From: Vagococcus lutrae
GTDB taxonomy: Bacteria; Bacillota; Bacilli; Lactobacillales; Vagococcaceae
Assembly (NCBI RefSeq): GCF_003987555.1
Contig: NZ_NGJW01000008.1
Location: 1-64,000, forward strand
Length of the DNA stretch: 64,000 bases
Direction: 5' to 3'
Made by a program: the position numbers and the translations under genes. The notes under the pieces are model-generated. The model searched no databases, was not told where the DNA came from, and worked only from the letters and a program-made list of their open reading frames with translations. Every line of letters begins with the position of its first letter. The first letter of the stretch is position 1. Below, in pieces: positions 1 through 11,956 of the stretch.

Positions 1-146
1 TTGCTAGCGAATTGACTTCACTATCAGTTTTTATAAAAAACTGTAAAATTGTGTTTGTTTTTACACTTGTAAAAACGCCCTACACATTTGGTTCGTCTTA
101 CTTTGTTCAGTTTTCAAAGGTCTACTTCGTTGCCGTTTGCGACAAC
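1..146 (-). other. 5' leader of an rRNA operon transcript (16S gene lies off the left edge)
   Basis: Read on the minus strand, this stretch contains TTTGAAAACTGAACAAAG (101-118 on the plus strand as its complement), a signature of Firmicutes rrn leaders between the promoters and 16S. It also contains two perfect hairpins, at 25-43 (CAGTTTTT/AAAAACTG) and 57-76 (GTTTTTACA/TGTAAAAAC). Three promoters lie upstream and point this way. The mature 16S sequence is not in the window, so its presence just beyond position 1 is inferred. Confidence 0.75.
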
Positions 147-152
147 TTCTAA

Positions 153-181
153 ATAATATCACAGTTGGTTGACTGTGTCAA
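153..181 (-). promoter_or_regulatory. Proximal rRNA promoter
   Basis: TTGACA, 17-bp spacer, TATTAT on the minus strand (-35 at 176-181, -10 at 153-158). It is the nearest of three tandem promoters to the rRNA leader. The sequence after the -10 (AGAAGTTGTCGC) recurs closely behind the other two. Confidence 0.85.
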
Positions 182-240
182 CAACTTTTTTGAAATTATT
201 TTTTATTTTTTTTTTCGTTGTCGTTTGTGACAACTTCTAA

Positions 241-269
241 ATAATATCACGATTAGTTGAATCCGTCAA
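241..269 (-). promoter_or_regulatory. Middle rRNA promoter
   Basis: TTGACG, 17-bp spacer, TATTAT on the minus strand (-35 at 264-269, -10 at 241-246). It repeats the proximal promoter 88 bp upstream, including the AGAAGTTGTC tail. Confidence 0.85.
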
Positions 270-330
270 CTATCTTTTTAAAAAATATTATTTATTTTTT
301 GTCGTCTCTTTTAAAAGCGACAACTTTTAT

Positions 331-359
331 ATCATATCATCGCCTCATATAAATGTCAA
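331..359 (-). promoter_or_regulatory. Distal rRNA promoter
   Basis: TTGACA, 17-bp spacer, TATGAT on the minus strand (-35 at 354-359, -10 at 331-336), followed by AAAAGTTGTCGC. It lies 90 bp upstream of the middle promoter. Confidence 0.8.
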
Positions 360-439
360 CATATTTTTAAAACATGTTTATCATTCGTTATCGGCATTAA
401 TTACTATAGCAACTTTAAATTTAAAAAGCAAGTCTTATT

Positions 440-883
440 TTACATTAATTGGCTTTTTTTAGCCTGACATTCTGGACAGACACCATATAGCTCCATTCGG
501 TGTTCATGTATCTTGAAGCCTGTTAGTTGCTCAGTCGCTACTTCGACGTCCTCTAACCCTGGATAGTAGGTATCGACAATTTTTCCACATTCTTCGCATA
601 TGGCATGATAATGCGGCTTGCTTGCAAAGTCAAAGCGACTAGATGCATCTCCATATGCCATTTCTTGGACAAATCCAATTTTTGTGAATAAGCGTAAGTT
701 ATTGTAGACTGTCGCAACACTCATATTAGGAAAGCGATCGACTAATGCTTGGTATATCTCATCAGCTGTTGGATGAGCATGACTTTCAATTAAATACTCT
801 AAAATTGCATACCGTTGTGGTGTAATACGAATGTCATTATGTTTTAACTCTGCAACAGCTTCCATTACTTTATGATTTTCCAT
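440..883 (-). CDS. perR: Peroxide-responsive Fur-family repressor PerR
   Basis: This 147-residue protein is a metal-dependent DNA-binding repressor of oxidative-stress genes. It has a winged-helix N-terminal half and a C-terminal dimerisation domain. H37, D85, H91, H93 and D104 fall exactly where B. subtilis PerR binds its regulatory Fe/Mn, and H37 and H91 are the residues oxidised by peroxide in that protein. Two CxxC pairs, C96/C99 and C136/C139, form the structural zinc site. The segment GDASSRFDF followed by [14 protein letters not shown] is typical of PerR rather than Fur or Zur. I chose the ATG at 883 because AAAGGAGGAG sits just upstream; the frame stays open to 1018 but has no ribosome binding site there. 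It is monocistronic, downstream of polC. Confidence 0.93.
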   Translation of the reverse strand: MENHKVMEAVAELKHNDIRITPQRYAILEYLIESHAHPTADEIYQALVDRFPNMSVATVYNNLRLFTKIGFVQEMAYGDASSRFDFASKPHYHAICEECGKIVDTYYPGLEDVEVATEQLTGFKIHEHRMELYGVCPECQAKKSQLM

Positions 884-914
884 TGAAGTCTCTCCTCCTT
901 TCATTCTTCTATAT

Positions 915-944
915 AATATACACCAATCTACTATTTTTTTCCAA
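915..944 (-). promoter_or_regulatory. Probable perR promoter
   Basis: TTGGAA (939-944), 18-bp spacer, TATATT (915-920) on the minus strand, about 35 nt upstream of the perR start and just past the polC terminator. I saw no clear PerR box here. Confidence 0.5.
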
Positions 945-954
945 TAGCAAAACC

Positions 955-986
955 AAAAAAATAAGCCTAGAAATTTTCTAGGCTTA
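955..986 (-). terminator. polC terminator
   Basis: The stem AAGCCTAGAAA/TTTCTAGGCTT is followed on the minus strand by a run of T (complement at 955-961). The polC stop codon lies inside the first arm of the hairpin. Confidence 0.85.
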
Positions 987-3900
987 TAGCATATCGAATA
1001 AAGATAGTTGGTTTTCATCTGGAAGTCCTTTTAAAACTCCATTTTCATCCAAATATTCAATCACCGTCTTAGATACTTTTCCTCTCGTTGCTAAATCCTC
1101 TTTAGAGAGAAATTCTCGTTCTTCTCGTGCGGCCATTATTTGTTTCGCAACGTTATCTCCTAAACTCGGTACTGCTCTAAATGGTGCAATTAACGTATTT
1201 CCTTCTATAACAAAGTCATTAGCGTCTGATTTATACAAATCTACCATTTTAAATTCAAATCCACGTTCTAACATCTCATTGCACAACTCCAAAACAGTTA
1301 GGAGGTTTTTTTCTTTCGCAGAGGCGTCCATTCCTTTGTGAGTAATTTCTTTCATTTTTTCTTTCACAGCCTCTTTTCCGTTTGCCATGGCGACTAAATC
1401 AAAGTCGTTTGCACGAACGGAAAAATAAGCAGCATAGTAAAGAATTGGGAAGTGGACTTTAAAGTAAGCAACGCGCAACGCCATCAAAACATAAGCGGCA
1501 GCGTGAGCTTTCGGGAACATATATTTAATTTTTAAACATGAATCAATATACCACTCTGGAATACCGACTTCTCGCATTTCTTTTTGCCATTCATCGGGTA
1601 TACCTTTCCCCTTTCGGACGCTTTCCATAATTTTAAATGCCAACCCATCTTCCAAGCCGTTATGAATGAGGTACACCATGATATCATCACGACACCCGAT
1701 AACTTCGGATAAAGTCGTTGTTCCTTGACGAATAAGCTCTTCAGCATTTCCTAACCAGACATCTGTTCCGTGTGATAGTCCAGATATTTGTAGCAATTCA
1801 GCAAAGGTTGTTGGATGCGTCTGTTCTAGCATTCCTCTAACAAACTTTGTTCCAAATTCGGGAATACCTAGCGAACCGGTTTTAGAGTTTATTTGATCTG
1901 GAGTCACACCTAATACTTCCGGTCCTGAAAAAATCTTCATTACTTCCGGGTCATCTGTTGGAATCGTGGTTGGATCGATACCTGATAAATCTTGCAGCAT
2001 ACGAATCACTGTAGGATCATCATGACCGAGAATATCTAGTTTTAAGACGTTGTCATGAATCGAGTGGAAGTCAAAGTGGGTCGTTTTCCATTCCGAATCT
2101 TGATCATCTGCTGGATACTGTATTGGAGTAAAATCATAAACATCCATATAATCAGGTATAACAATTATCCCACCCGGATGTTGACCGGTGGTTCTTTTAA
2201 CACCTGTCGACCCCTTAGCCAAACGATCAATTTCGGCACTACGGAGTGTTAAGTTATGGTCGCGTTCGTATCCTTTAGCAAAGCCGAAAGCTGTTTTATC
2301 CGCAACGGTTCCGATGGTTCCTGCTCGATAGACGTACTCTTCCCCGAATAGCACTTTTGTATAATCATGTGCCTGTGGTTGATACGTCCCAGAAAAGTTT
2401 AAATCAATATCCGGTACTTTATCTCCATGAAATCCTAAAAACGTTTCAAACGGAATATCATGACCATCTTTAAACAAACGTGCTCCACATTTTGGACAAT
2501 CTTTTTCAGGTAAGTCAAAGCCTGAACCGACTGAACCGTCTTCGAAAAATTCTGAGTACTGACATTTTGCACATCGGTAGTGCGGAGCTAGAGGGTTAAC
2601 TTCGGTAATCCCCGTCATGGTTGCGACAAAACTTGAACCAACCGACCCACGTGACCCAACTAAGTAGCCATCTTGTAGACTTTTATGAACCAACTTTTGA
2701 GAAATCAGATAGATAACGGAAAAGCCGTTTCCGATAATACTGTCTAGCTCTTTCTTTAGTCGTTTCTCGACTATCTCTGGTAAGTCTTCGCCATATAAGC
2801 GGCGAGCTTCATTGTAACTCAAATCTGTAATTTCTTGTTCAGACCCTTCAATCTTGGGTGTATACAAATCGGTCTTGACAGGTGTCACTTCTTCAAATCG
2901 ATTGGCAAGTTTTTGTGTTTCCGTCACTACTACTCGTTGAGCAACGTCTTCGCCTAAGAATGAAAATGCCTCTAACATCTCATCAGTTGTTCTAAATTGT
3001 ACATCTGGTAATTTAAACCGATTTAACGGATTAGCGCCGCCCATTGAATTAATCAGTACTTCCCGATAGATTTTATCTGTTTCATCTAAATAGTGAACAT
3101 TCCCCGTAGCAATCACAGGTTTTCCTAATTCGTCCCCTATCTTAACTAAGTTCGTAAGGATTTCTTCTAAGTCGTGCTCACTTTTTATCATTTCTTGCTC
3201 CATTAACGGGGCATAGACAGGTTTTGGCATGATTTCAATATAATCATAAAACTTCGCACGTGACAAGGCTTCATCATAGCCTTTTTGCATCATCGCTTCA
3301 AAAATTTCACCATTACTACAAGCTGACCCTATCAATAGTCCTTCTCTTAATTCATTCAATAATGAGCGAGGTATTCTAGGGATACGATAAAAATAATCGA
3401 TATTCGAAGCGGAAATTAGTTTAAAGAGAATTTTTAAGCCCGCTTGAGTCTGTGCCATAATCGTGGCATGAAATGGACGCGCACGCTTATAAGCATCCCC
3501 TTCTCCGACATGCTCGTTTAACTCTGAATGTTTTAAAATACCATGTTCATCTGCTGCTTTCTTTAAAAATATCCAGCATAAGTGACTGGTCGTTTCCGAG
3601 TCATAAATGGCACGGTGATGTTGCTCTAAATTAACACCGTACTTTTTCGCTAATGTATTCAAACGGTGACTTTTCCATGCGGGATGAAGAAAGCGTGACA
3701 GTTCTAGCGTATCAATCACTGGGTTAGGAGCTTCAGGTATTTCATACTTACCATAACTTGTATTTAAGAACCCCATATCAAAACTCGCATTATGCGCGAC
3801 CAAAATTGCATCGCCACAAAACTCACGAAATTGTCGGAGTACTTCTTCTTCAGACTTAGAGCCTCGTACCATCTCATCAGTAATCCCTGTCAAACTAATC

Positions 3901-5321
3901 GTTGTCTGAGATAAAGGATGTCCTGGGTCGATGAACTCTTCAAAAGTTTCGATGATATTCCCTTTTTGCATTTTGACGCCGGCTAATTCAATAATCGTAT
4001 CATAAACCGCCGATAAACCGGTTGTTTCGACGTCAAACACGACATATGTGGCGTCACTTAACGAGCGGTCGTCGACATTGTATGCAATAGGAACGCCGTC
4101 ATCAATAACATTCGCCTCGACGCCATATAAAATCTTCACACCGTGTTTTTGACCAGCGTGATGAGCGTCAGGAAAAGATTGCGCACCACTATGGTCAGTA
4201 ATCGCAATTGCCGGCATGCCCCATTCCCCTGCTCTTGCGACTAAGTCACTGGCGCTGACAATTCCATCCATCGTACTCATATTCGTATGCGCGTGAAATT
4301 CAACCCGCTTTTGGTCGGCAGGTGCTGTATCTTTACGAACGGACTTTTTCACTTCTACCAAATCTTGCGCATTCATTACTAAATCACGCATGAACGTGTC
4401 TTCTTGAATACTTCCGCGAACTTTTAGCCACATGCCTTTTTTCAACGCAGCGAATACCGCTTCATCTTTCTCGCCATTAGAAAACTTTTTAACGATAAAC
4501 GATGACGAATAATCCGTCATTTTTAAGATGAGAATCTGACGTCCAGAACGTAAGTCACGGACTTCAATATCAAACACATAGCCTTCAAGCGTGACACGAC
4601 GTTCTTCTTCTAAGATGGTCACCATTGGCGTAATCGGCTCTTCCATTTGAATCGGACGTCCCATTTGAATTGGGCCTTCTAAAACAGGCACAGCTTGCTT
4701 TTTCTCCTGTTTTTGTTGTTCGTGTTTTAATAGTGCTTCATTAGCTTTCGCCATAATTGCTTCTTGCTGTACTCGCTGACGTTCGGCAAATGCTTGGCGG
4801 TTTTCCTCTGCTTTTTCTTGATGTAAGACTGGCGTAATTGGCAACTTAGGAAAACCTAGTTGACAATACGCACGACTAACAGCCGGTAAATAATTGTCTG
4901 TTAAGTAATTTAATATCCCATCATTTTCAATCAACACACTCAACTGATTATTTTGATAATGGGGTAATTGTGATGAAAGTGTCCCATTTACAATTGCTTC
5001 ATTACATTCACTTCTTTGTAAAGCCGTTTGCCAGTATGCACGAATCAGCGCTTCATCACACACTGGATTTTCGACATGTATCGTCCAATCGACGTGCGCT
5101 ATTTCAGCAAAAGCTTTCGCTAAAGCTTGCGTCATCGTTTCATATACGGCAAAAGGTAATAGCTGTTCAAATTGTAAATGAAAATGCCAACGTCGCTCAT
5201 GCTTATAGACTTTCACTTTTTCAACTTTTCCTGATTGTAAAATCGGTTGCTCCTGCACATATGATGTGAGTCGTGCTTGTTCCATTAATTTTTCAAATAG
5301 CTCTTGAGCATTTAACGACAA
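984..5321 (-). CDS. polC: DNA polymerase III alpha subunit, gram-positive PolC type
   Basis: This is the main replicative polymerase (1445 residues, normal PolC length), acting in the replisome. In order it shows an N-terminal region and OB fold (to about residue 320), a PHP domain split by the exonuclease ([13 protein letters not shown] near 340), a DEDDh proofreading 3'-5' exonuclease (FDVETTGL near 430, with the later HNASFD and HRAIYDS blocks), then the polymerase core with DIDLNFSG and the zinc-binding CxxC pairs near residue 910-940. The start is TTG, with AGGAGG eight nt upstream. It is the last gene of the uppS-cdsA-rseP-proS-polC series, but a terminator separates it from proS. Confidence 0.97.
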   Translation of the reverse strand: MSLNAQELFEKLMEQARLTSYVQEQPILQSGKVEKVKVYKHERRWHFHLQFEQLLPFAVYETMTQALAKAFAEIAHVDWTIHVENPVCDEALIRAYWQTALQRSECNEAIVNGTLSSQLPHYQNNQLSVLIENDGILNYLTDNYLPAVSRAYCQLGFPKLPITPVLHQEKAEENRQAFAERQRVQQEAIMAKANEALLKHEQQKQEKKQAVPVLEGPIQMGRPIQMEEPITPMVTILEEERRVTLEGYVFDIEVRDLRSGRQILILKMTDYSSSFIVKKFSNGEKDEAVFAALKKGMWLKVRGSIQEDTFMRDLVMNAQDLVEVKKSVRKDTAPADQKRVEFHAHTNMSTMDGIVSASDLVARAGEWGMPAIAITDHSGAQSFPDAHHAGQKHGVKILYGVEANVIDDGVPIAYNVDDRSLSDATYVVFDVETTGLSAVYDTIIELAGVKMQKGNIIETFEEFIDPGHPLSQTTISLTGITDEMVRGSKSEEEVLRQFREFCGDAILVAHNASFDMGFLNTSYGKYEIPEAPNPVIDTLELSRFLHPAWKSHRLNTLAKKYGVNLEQHHRAIYDSETTSHLCWIFLKKAADEHGILKHSELNEHVGEGDAYKRARPFHATIMAQTQAGLKILFKLISASNIDYFYRIPRIPRSLLNELREGLLIGSACSNGEIFEAMMQKGYDEALSRAKFYDYIEIMPKPVYAPLMEQEMIKSEHDLEEILTNLVKIGDELGKPVIATGNVHYLDETDKIYREVLINSMGGANPLNRFKLPDVQFRTTDEMLEAFSFLGEDVAQRVVVTETQKLANRFEEVTPVKTDLYTPKIEGSEQEITDLSYNEARRLYGEDLPEIVEKRLKKELDSIIGNGFSVIYLISQKLVHKSLQDGYLVGSRGSVGSSFVATMTGITEVNPLAPHYRCAKCQYSEFFEDGSVGSGFDLPEKDCPKCGARLFKDGHDIPFETFLGFHGDKVPDIDLNFSGTYQPQAHDYTKVLFGEEYVYRAGTIGTVADKTAFGFAKGYERDHNLTLRSAEIDRLAKGSTGVKRTTGQHPGGIIVIPDYMDVYDFTPIQYPADDQDSEWKTTHFDFHSIHDNVLKLDILGHDDPTVIRMLQDLSGIDPTTIPTDDPEVMKIFSGPEVLGVTPDQINSKTGSLGIPEFGTKFVRGMLEQTHPTTFAELLQISGLSHGTDVWLGNAEELIRQGTTTLSEVIGCRDDIMVYLIHNGLEDGLAFKIMESVRKGKGIPDEWQKEMREVGIPEWYIDSCLKIKYMFPKAHAAAYVLMALRVAYFKVHFPILYYAAYFSVRANDFDLVAMANGKEAVKEKMKEITHKGMDASAKEKNLLTVLELCNEMLERGFEFKMVDLYKSDANDFVIEGNTLIAPFRAVPSLGDNVAKQIMAAREEREFLSKEDLATRGKVSKTVIEYLDENGVLKGLPDENQLSLFDML

Positions 5322-5348
5322 GGTTGGTCCCTCCTACTTCTTTTCCAT

Positions 5349-5390
5349 AAAAAGAGACAAGTAAGGCTGTATACTCGCATCACTTGTCTC
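5349..5390 (-). terminator. Terminator between proS and polC
   Basis: Minus-strand stem GAGACAAGT/ACTTGTCTC (5354-5362 with 5382-5390) followed by TTTTT. A 19-nt loop makes it imperfect, so it may allow read-through into polC. Confidence 0.7.
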
Positions 5391-5415
5391 CTCTTCTAAC
5401 TTCCTTTAGCTAACA

Positions 5416-7131
<1,716 letters not shown>

Positions 7132-7148
7132 CTATCCTTTGATTTCAA

Positions 7149-8441
7149 TTATTTCGTAAAAAAGCGTAATATATCATTCCAAGTAACTAACACCATTAAT
7201 AACATGAGTAACGCAAACCCAACAAACGTTACACGTGCTTCTAATTCCGGGTTTAACGGTTTGCGACGTATTCCTTCGATTAAGTTGAAAAGTATTTTCC
7301 CACCATCTAACATCGGAATCGGCAATAAGTTCATAATACCTAAGTTGACACTTAAAATAGCAGTAAAACGTAAAATCGTTAACAGGCTTTCATTGGCCAC
7401 CTGAGAAGACGCTTGGAAAATCATCACAGGGCCTCCTAGTTTATTTAAACTAAAGTCTGACACTAAATCTTTTAATGCTCGAAAGATTAATAATGCACTA
7501 GCTGTCGTTTGATGAACGGCTTCTTTTAACTTTCCACCAATATTTAGCGGAACGAGGCGCGTTGCCGGCACGACTCCTAACATGACACGCTTAGTGCCAT
7601 CTTCTTGTGTTACTTCTTTAGGCGTTAACGTTAATTGTTTTTCTGACTTTTGACGCTTGATAGTCATTTGAATTTCTTTATTTTCAGCTTTTTCAAGCTC
7701 TTTTGAAATATCGGTAAACTCACGAATCGGTTGATTATCAATCGACACGATTTCATCTCCAGCTTTCAAGCCTATCTCGTCAGCTAAACTTTCAGCTTGA
7801 ATGCCACCAATTTTACCAGAATCTAACTCGGCTTCATAAATACCACCTTGCATATTCAACATAATAAAAAACAAAGTAAAGGTTAGGATGAAGTTAAATA
7901 ATGGACCGGCGAAGTTCGTTAACAGACGTTGGTATAGCTTAGCCGATTGAAACTGAACATCTAGTGGTGCAATACGCACTTCCGTTCCATCTGCCTCGAT
8001 AATCGTCGCATCATGTTCTACTTGATAGGTACGTTGTTCTCGACCACCTGCATAGTAAACATTCCCAACTATCATTAATTCATCTTCTAAATCAGCTTTC
8101 ACTAACTCCATGGGCAATGCGTTAGGCAATTGCACTTTTTCACTCGTGTTAATTTTAACTACACGTTGCTGCTCATTAAGCACTAAGCCGATTGTTTGGC
8201 CAGCAGTTAAATCAGCCTCTTCTTCTCCCATCCCAGCCATGCGAACGTAACCGCCAACTGGTAAAAGACGTAACGTGTAGGTTGTCCCATCTTTTGCTTG
8301 ATGAGCAAAAACTTTTGGCCCCATCCCGATAGAAAACTCTCTAACGAGAATGCCTGACCATTTGGCAAAAAGAAAGTGTCCCAACTCATGAATGGTCACG
8401 ATTAAGCCAAATACTAAGATAAAAACAAGTAAAGCTTTCAT
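7149..8441 (-). CDS. rseP: RIP metalloprotease RseP (site-2 protease)
   Basis: An intramembrane zinc protease of 430 residues that cleaves anti-sigma factors or signal-peptide remnants in gram-positives. HELGH at residues 18-22 lies in the first membrane helix. A PDZ domain sits near residues 205-290, and the second zinc-ligand motif LDGGK is near residue 375, followed by C-terminal helices. The start is ATG at 8441 with AGGAG seven nt upstream; an in-frame GTG two codons earlier is too close to that site. It belongs to the uppS-cdsA-rseP-proS operon. Confidence 0.95.
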   Translation of the reverse strand: MKALLVFILVFGLIVTIHELGHFLFAKWSGILVREFSIGMGPKVFAHQAKDGTTYTLRLLPVGGYVRMAGMGEEEADLTAGQTIGLVLNEQQRVVKINTSEKVQLPNALPMELVKADLEDELMIVGNVYYAGGREQRTYQVEHDATIIEADGTEVRIAPLDVQFQSAKLYQRLLTNFAGPLFNFILTFTLFFIMLNMQGGIYEAELDSGKIGGIQAESLADEIGLKAGDEIVSIDNQPIREFTDISKELEKAENKEIQMTIKRQKSEKQLTLTPKEVTQEDGTKRVMLGVVPATRLVPLNIGGKLKEAVHQTTASALLIFRALKDLVSDFSLNKLGGPVMIFQASSQVANESLLTILRFTAILSVNLGIMNLLPIPMLDGGKILFNLIEGIRRKPLNPELEARVTFVGFALLMLLMVLVTWNDILRFFTK

Positions 8442-8518
8442 GCACACGCTCCTGTTCTACTATTAATAAACTGTTTCTATTCTATCACAAGACGTTCGAA
8501 CAAACCAAGATATGATTT

Positions 8519-9325
8519 TTAGATAATACCGAACAGCTTCATCAAAGGAAACACGAATAGCAAGCTATCAAATCGGTCTAAAATACCGCCGTGTCCAGGT
8601 AAAATCTTGCCAGAATCTTTAACACCATAGAAACGTTTTAACGCTGATTCAACTAAATCTCCCAACTGACCCGCTACTGATAAAACGACGGTCATCGGCA
8701 ATAAAGCCCATACAGAATGTCCAAAATATGTTTTGGCCGGGTAGATTAAAAAGACGATAAGTGACGCTGCTAACGCACAGAGGATGCCACCCAAAGAGCC
8801 TTCTATTGTTTTATTAGGCGAGACATGCGGGGCTAATTTGTTTTTCCCAACTTTTCGTCCAATCATATAGGCCCCAATATCCGTACTCCAAACGATGGCT
8901 AAACCATATATTAATACACTGAAATCTTGTCCCAGTCCACGTGCTAATAAAAAACTCTTGAAGCCAATACCCACATAGAGTGTTGCCAAAACTGGAAAAG
9001 CCGCATCTTCAAATGTATACGTGTTTTTTGAAAAAACAGAGGCGCTTAGCAACACCATCACTGATAAGTAAAATAGATAAAAGTTATCTGCCGTGGCAGG
9101 TAAAAAGAAAAACCAGTCATCAATCGGTAACACTAAAAACAAAACACCTATAATTGAAATAACTCCTTCAAAACTATTAATTTTAAGTCCTCGCATACGA
9201 AACAGTTCGTATATCGCAACCGCTGCTAATAGTGCTACGGCAAATTGGAAAACAACTCCTCCGTACCAAATAATGGGAATAAAAACTAACAGGGCTATGA
9301 CCGCTGTAATCACACGTTGTTTCAT
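8519..9325 (-). CDS. cdsA: Phosphatidate cytidylyltransferase
   Basis: It makes CDP-diacylglycerol from phosphatidate and CTP, the branch point for phosphatidylglycerol and cardiolipin. The 268-residue protein is almost entirely membrane helices and ends with the family signature: SALKRFYGVKDSGK followed by LPGHGGILDRFDS near residues 225-255. The start codon overlaps the uppS stop (ATGA), showing translational coupling, and AAAGGAGG precedes it. Confidence 0.96.
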   Translation of the reverse strand: MKQRVITAVIALLVFIPIIWYGGVVFQFAVALLAAVAIYELFRMRGLKINSFEGVISIIGVLFLVLPIDDWFFFLPATADNFYLFYLSVMVLLSASVFSKNTYTFEDAAFPVLATLYVGIGFKSFLLARGLGQDFSVLIYGLAIVWSTDIGAYMIGRKVGKNKLAPHVSPNKTIEGSLGGILCALAASLIVFLIYPAKTYFGHSVWALLPMTVVLSVAGQLGDLVESALKRFYGVKDSGKILPGHGGILDRFDSLLFVFPLMKLFGII

Positions 9326-10137
9326 TCTATTTCCTCCTTTATTTCTTCCACTGATGGCGTAGAGAGACCACCAAAGCGGCGGTTGCGCTGTTGATAAGTA
9401 GCTAACGCTTCCTCTAAATGTTCTCCATCAAAATCAGGCCAATAAGCTGGCGAAAAATATAACTCGCTATAAGCAATTTGCCATAATAAAAAATTACTAA
9501 TACGTTCTTCTCCACTTGTACGAATTAGTAAATCAGGATCTTGCAATTCACTTCCTAAAGCAGCTGTCATCAGTTGCTCAGAAAATTGTTCTTCTGTTAC
9601 AGTTCCTTCTAAACGTCCTTCTTTTGCTTCGACAAGTAGGCGGTTGACCGCTTGTAAAATTTCAGACCGGCTTCCGTAATTTAACGCGAAATTTAAAATC
9701 ATTCCCCGACAGTGAGCTGTTGCTTCAATGGCACGCTTAACTGCACCTTGTGTATGCGCAGGCAGCCCCATCACATCTCCCATTACTTGTACTTGGACAT
9801 CTTCTGCTACCAATTCAGGTACAAATTCATCGAAAAAATCAACAGGCAACTGCATTAAGAAATTAACCTCGTCATCTGGCCGTTTCCAGTTTTCTGTTGA
9901 AAAAGCGTACAACGTTAATGCCTTTATTCCTAACTGACTTGCTTTTTTTGTAATCTTCTTTACCGTGTTCATACCTTCTCGATGCCCTGCGACACGTGGC
10001 AAGCGTCGATTTTCAGCCCAACGACCGTTACCGTCCATGATAATCGCTAAATGTTTTGGAACAGGTCCATTGGCTTGAAAAGCCACAGTGGAATCTGTTT
10101 TAGTATATTTATTTTTTTGCGGGAATAGTCGAAACAT
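9322..10137 (-). CDS. uppS: Isoprenyl (undecaprenyl) diphosphate synthase
   Basis: A cis-prenyltransferase that makes the undecaprenyl-PP carrier lipid for the cell wall (271 residues). It shows IIMDGNGRWA (catalytic D35), GHREG at 51-55, and the C-terminal substrate-binding stretch RTSGEERISNFLLWQ followed by SELYF. It is first in its operon here because a ClC gene separates it from frr, so it must have its own promoter within 10138-10350. Confidence 0.96.
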   Translation of the reverse strand: MFRLFPQKNKYTKTDSTVAFQANGPVPKHLAIIMDGNGRWAENRRLPRVAGHREGMNTVKKITKKASQLGIKALTLYAFSTENWKRPDDEVNFLMQLPVDFFDEFVPELVAEDVQVQVMGDVMGLPAHTQGAVKRAIEATAHCRGMILNFALNYGSRSEILQAVNRLLVEAKEGRLEGTVTEEQFSEQLMTAALGSELQDPDLLIRTSGEERISNFLLWQIAYSELYFSPAYWPDFDGEHLEEALATYQQRNRRFGGLSTPSVEEIKEEIE

Positions 10138-10290
10138 ATTCTCCCATCCTTTCTATGAGTCTATCGTTATTATTGTAGCAAAATTACCCTTAAAAACCTA
10201 TCAAAACTATAGAATACACTCTTTTTTTGCTGTTTCTTAACACTTTGTCACTTGATTTCACGTTTTTTTACAGAGTTTTTCAAAATCTTT

Positions 10291-10319
10291 TTGAAAGTTT
10301 TCGTTTTTATCTATATGAT
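10291..10319 (+). promoter_or_regulatory. clcA promoter
   Basis: TTGAAA (10291-10296), 17-bp spacer, TATGAT (10314-10319), 34 nt upstream of the chosen start codon. Confidence 0.7.
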
Positions 10320-10353
10320 AGATAGAGAGGTTATTTTCAAAGGAGAGAATATT

Positions 10354-11934
10354 ATGAAAGAAAAGGAAAAAAGTGAGTCCTTTTTAACGACTTACTTAGA
10401 TCGACATCGTTTAACTTTTATTGGAAAAGGTGTGCTTGTTGGCTTACTTGCCGGACTGGTCGTCAGTCTGTTTCGCTTGGGGATACACGCTCTTACTCAT
10501 CAAGTGATTCGTTTTTATCATTTTGCTACAGAACATCCGCTGTGGCTAATCCCCTGGCTTGGTTTATCGCTGATAGTCGCTATTTTTATCGGTAGACTCG
10601 TAAAACAAGAACCTGCGATTAAAGGAAGCGGCATCCCTCAAGTCGAAGGCCAAGTTGCCGGTGTCCTAACGATGAACTGGTGGTCAGTCTTATGGCGTAA
10701 AACGATTGCAGGCTTACTCAGCATTAGTTCTGGTCTGTTTCTTGGTCGCGAAGGCCCTTCTATTCAACTAGGAGCAGCTGTTGGAGATGGAGTGAATAGT
10801 TGGTTGAATGGCAATGCCACTTCGAAAAAAATATTGATTTCAAGTGGAGCTGGAGCAGGTTTAGCTGCGGCATTTAACGCTCCTTTAGCTGGACTCGTTT
10901 TTGTACTAGAAGAGATTCATCATCATTTTTCACCCATTGTTCTTTTATCTGCTTTTTCAGCTACTGTCTCAGCAAACTTTGTCTCACAAACATTTTTTGG
11001 CCTTTCACCTATTCTACATTTTGGTGCATTAGAAAAAATACCCTTACGTTTCTATCCTTGGTTAGTTGGATTAGGTATACTTTTAGGTGTCATAGGCTAT
11101 TTGTATCAACTCGTTTTACTTGCTATGCCACGCTTCTACAAAAAATTACGACATCTTCCAAGTCACTACTGGGGAGTCGTCCCTTTCATCTGCGTGATTC
11201 CTATTGGTTTTTTCTTTCCACACTTATTAGGAGGCGGCAGCCAAGTCATTAGTTTATTAGAAACGCAAAGTTATTCTTTTCAACTTTTACTCGGTATTTT
11301 TCTTCTACGTTTTATCTTTTCAATGATTTCTTACGGTTCCGGTTTACCAGGAGGTATTTTCTTACCTGTACTGTCTTTAGGCGCTATACTTGGCACACTG
11401 TATGTTGCAGCGTTACCAGAAACTTGGCTCCCCGCTGACTTTAAGATTAATTTTATTATTCTAGGTATGGCTGGCTTTTTTACAGCCGTAGGGAAAGCAC
11501 CTCTGACCGCTATTATTTTAATTACAGAGATGACAGGTAATTTTCAACAATTAATGACGCTTTCTATTGTGGCTTTAGTCGCATACATCACTTTAGACTT
11601 ACTAGGTGGCGAACCCATTTACGAAGCTCTTTTAGAACGACTCGATACCAAAGCTGTGCCATTAACAAAAGGCACTAAAGAGTTACTCGCTTTTCCCGTT
11701 CAAGTTGGAAGTTTTCTGGACGGTCGTCCATTAATGGACGCTACCTTACCAAGCGGATGCCTAGTCGCTAGCATCCGTCGAGGCGAAAGAGAACTCATCC
11801 CTTCAGGAGATACGATTGTGACATCTGGCGATATTTTATATATTTTAAGCTATGATTTAGGTAATAAAGAAGTTCGTCAAATTATCGAGTCGCGCACGCT
11901 TGCGACTAATAAAAAAACGTTAGTTGTGGATTAA
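10354..11934 (+). CDS. ClC-family chloride/proton antiporter with C-terminal TrkA-C domain
   Basis: A membrane protein of 526 residues with the full ClC core. Selectivity motifs are GSGIP (91-95), GREGP (131-135, gating glutamate E133) and GSGLPGGIFLP in the C-terminal half. A second glutamate in VLEEI corresponds to the inner proton glutamate of E. coli ClcA, so this is more likely a 2Cl-/H+ exchanger than a channel. The last ~80 residues look like a TrkA-C regulatory domain. The start is ATG at 10354 behind AAAGGAGAG; the frame is open upstream but lacks a ribosome binding site. The gene faces opposite to its neighbours and interrupts the frr-uppS order. Confidence 0.9.
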   Translation: MKEKEKSESFLTTYLDRHRLTFIGKGVLVGLLAGLVVSLFRLGIHALTHQVIRFYHFATEHPLWLIPWLGLSLIVAIFIGRLVKQEPAIKGSGIPQVEGQVAGVLTMNWWSVLWRKTIAGLLSISSGLFLGREGPSIQLGAAVGDGVNSWLNGNATSKKILISSGAGAGLAAAFNAPLAGLVFVLEEIHHHFSPIVLLSAFSATVSANFVSQTFFGLSPILHFGALEKIPLRFYPWLVGLGILLGVIGYLYQLVLLAMPRFYKKLRHLPSHYWGVVPFICVIPIGFFFPHLLGGGSQVISLLETQSYSFQLLLGIFLLRFIFSMISYGSGLPGGIFLPVLSLGAILGTLYVAALPETWLPADFKINFIILGMAGFFTAVGKAPLTAIILITEMTGNFQQLMTLSIVALVAYITLDLLGGEPIYEALLERLDTKAVPLTKGTKELLAFPVQVGSFLDGRPLMDATLPSGCLVASIRRGERELIPSGDTIVTSGDILYILSYDLGNKEVRQIIESRTLATNKKTLVVD

Positions 11935-11952
11935 ACCACATCTAACGTTTTT
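11913..11952. terminator. Shared terminator between clcA and frr
   Basis: Hairpin AACGTTAGTTGTGG/CCACATCTAACGTT with A and T runs on both sides, so it can end transcription from either direction. The clcA stop codon is in the loop. Confidence 0.85.
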
Positions 11953-11956
11953 CTTT

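Noticed and set aside
884-954. PerR box for perR autoregulation
   Set aside because: The region is A/T-rich around the -10, but no convincing TTATAATNATTATAA-like dyad is present.
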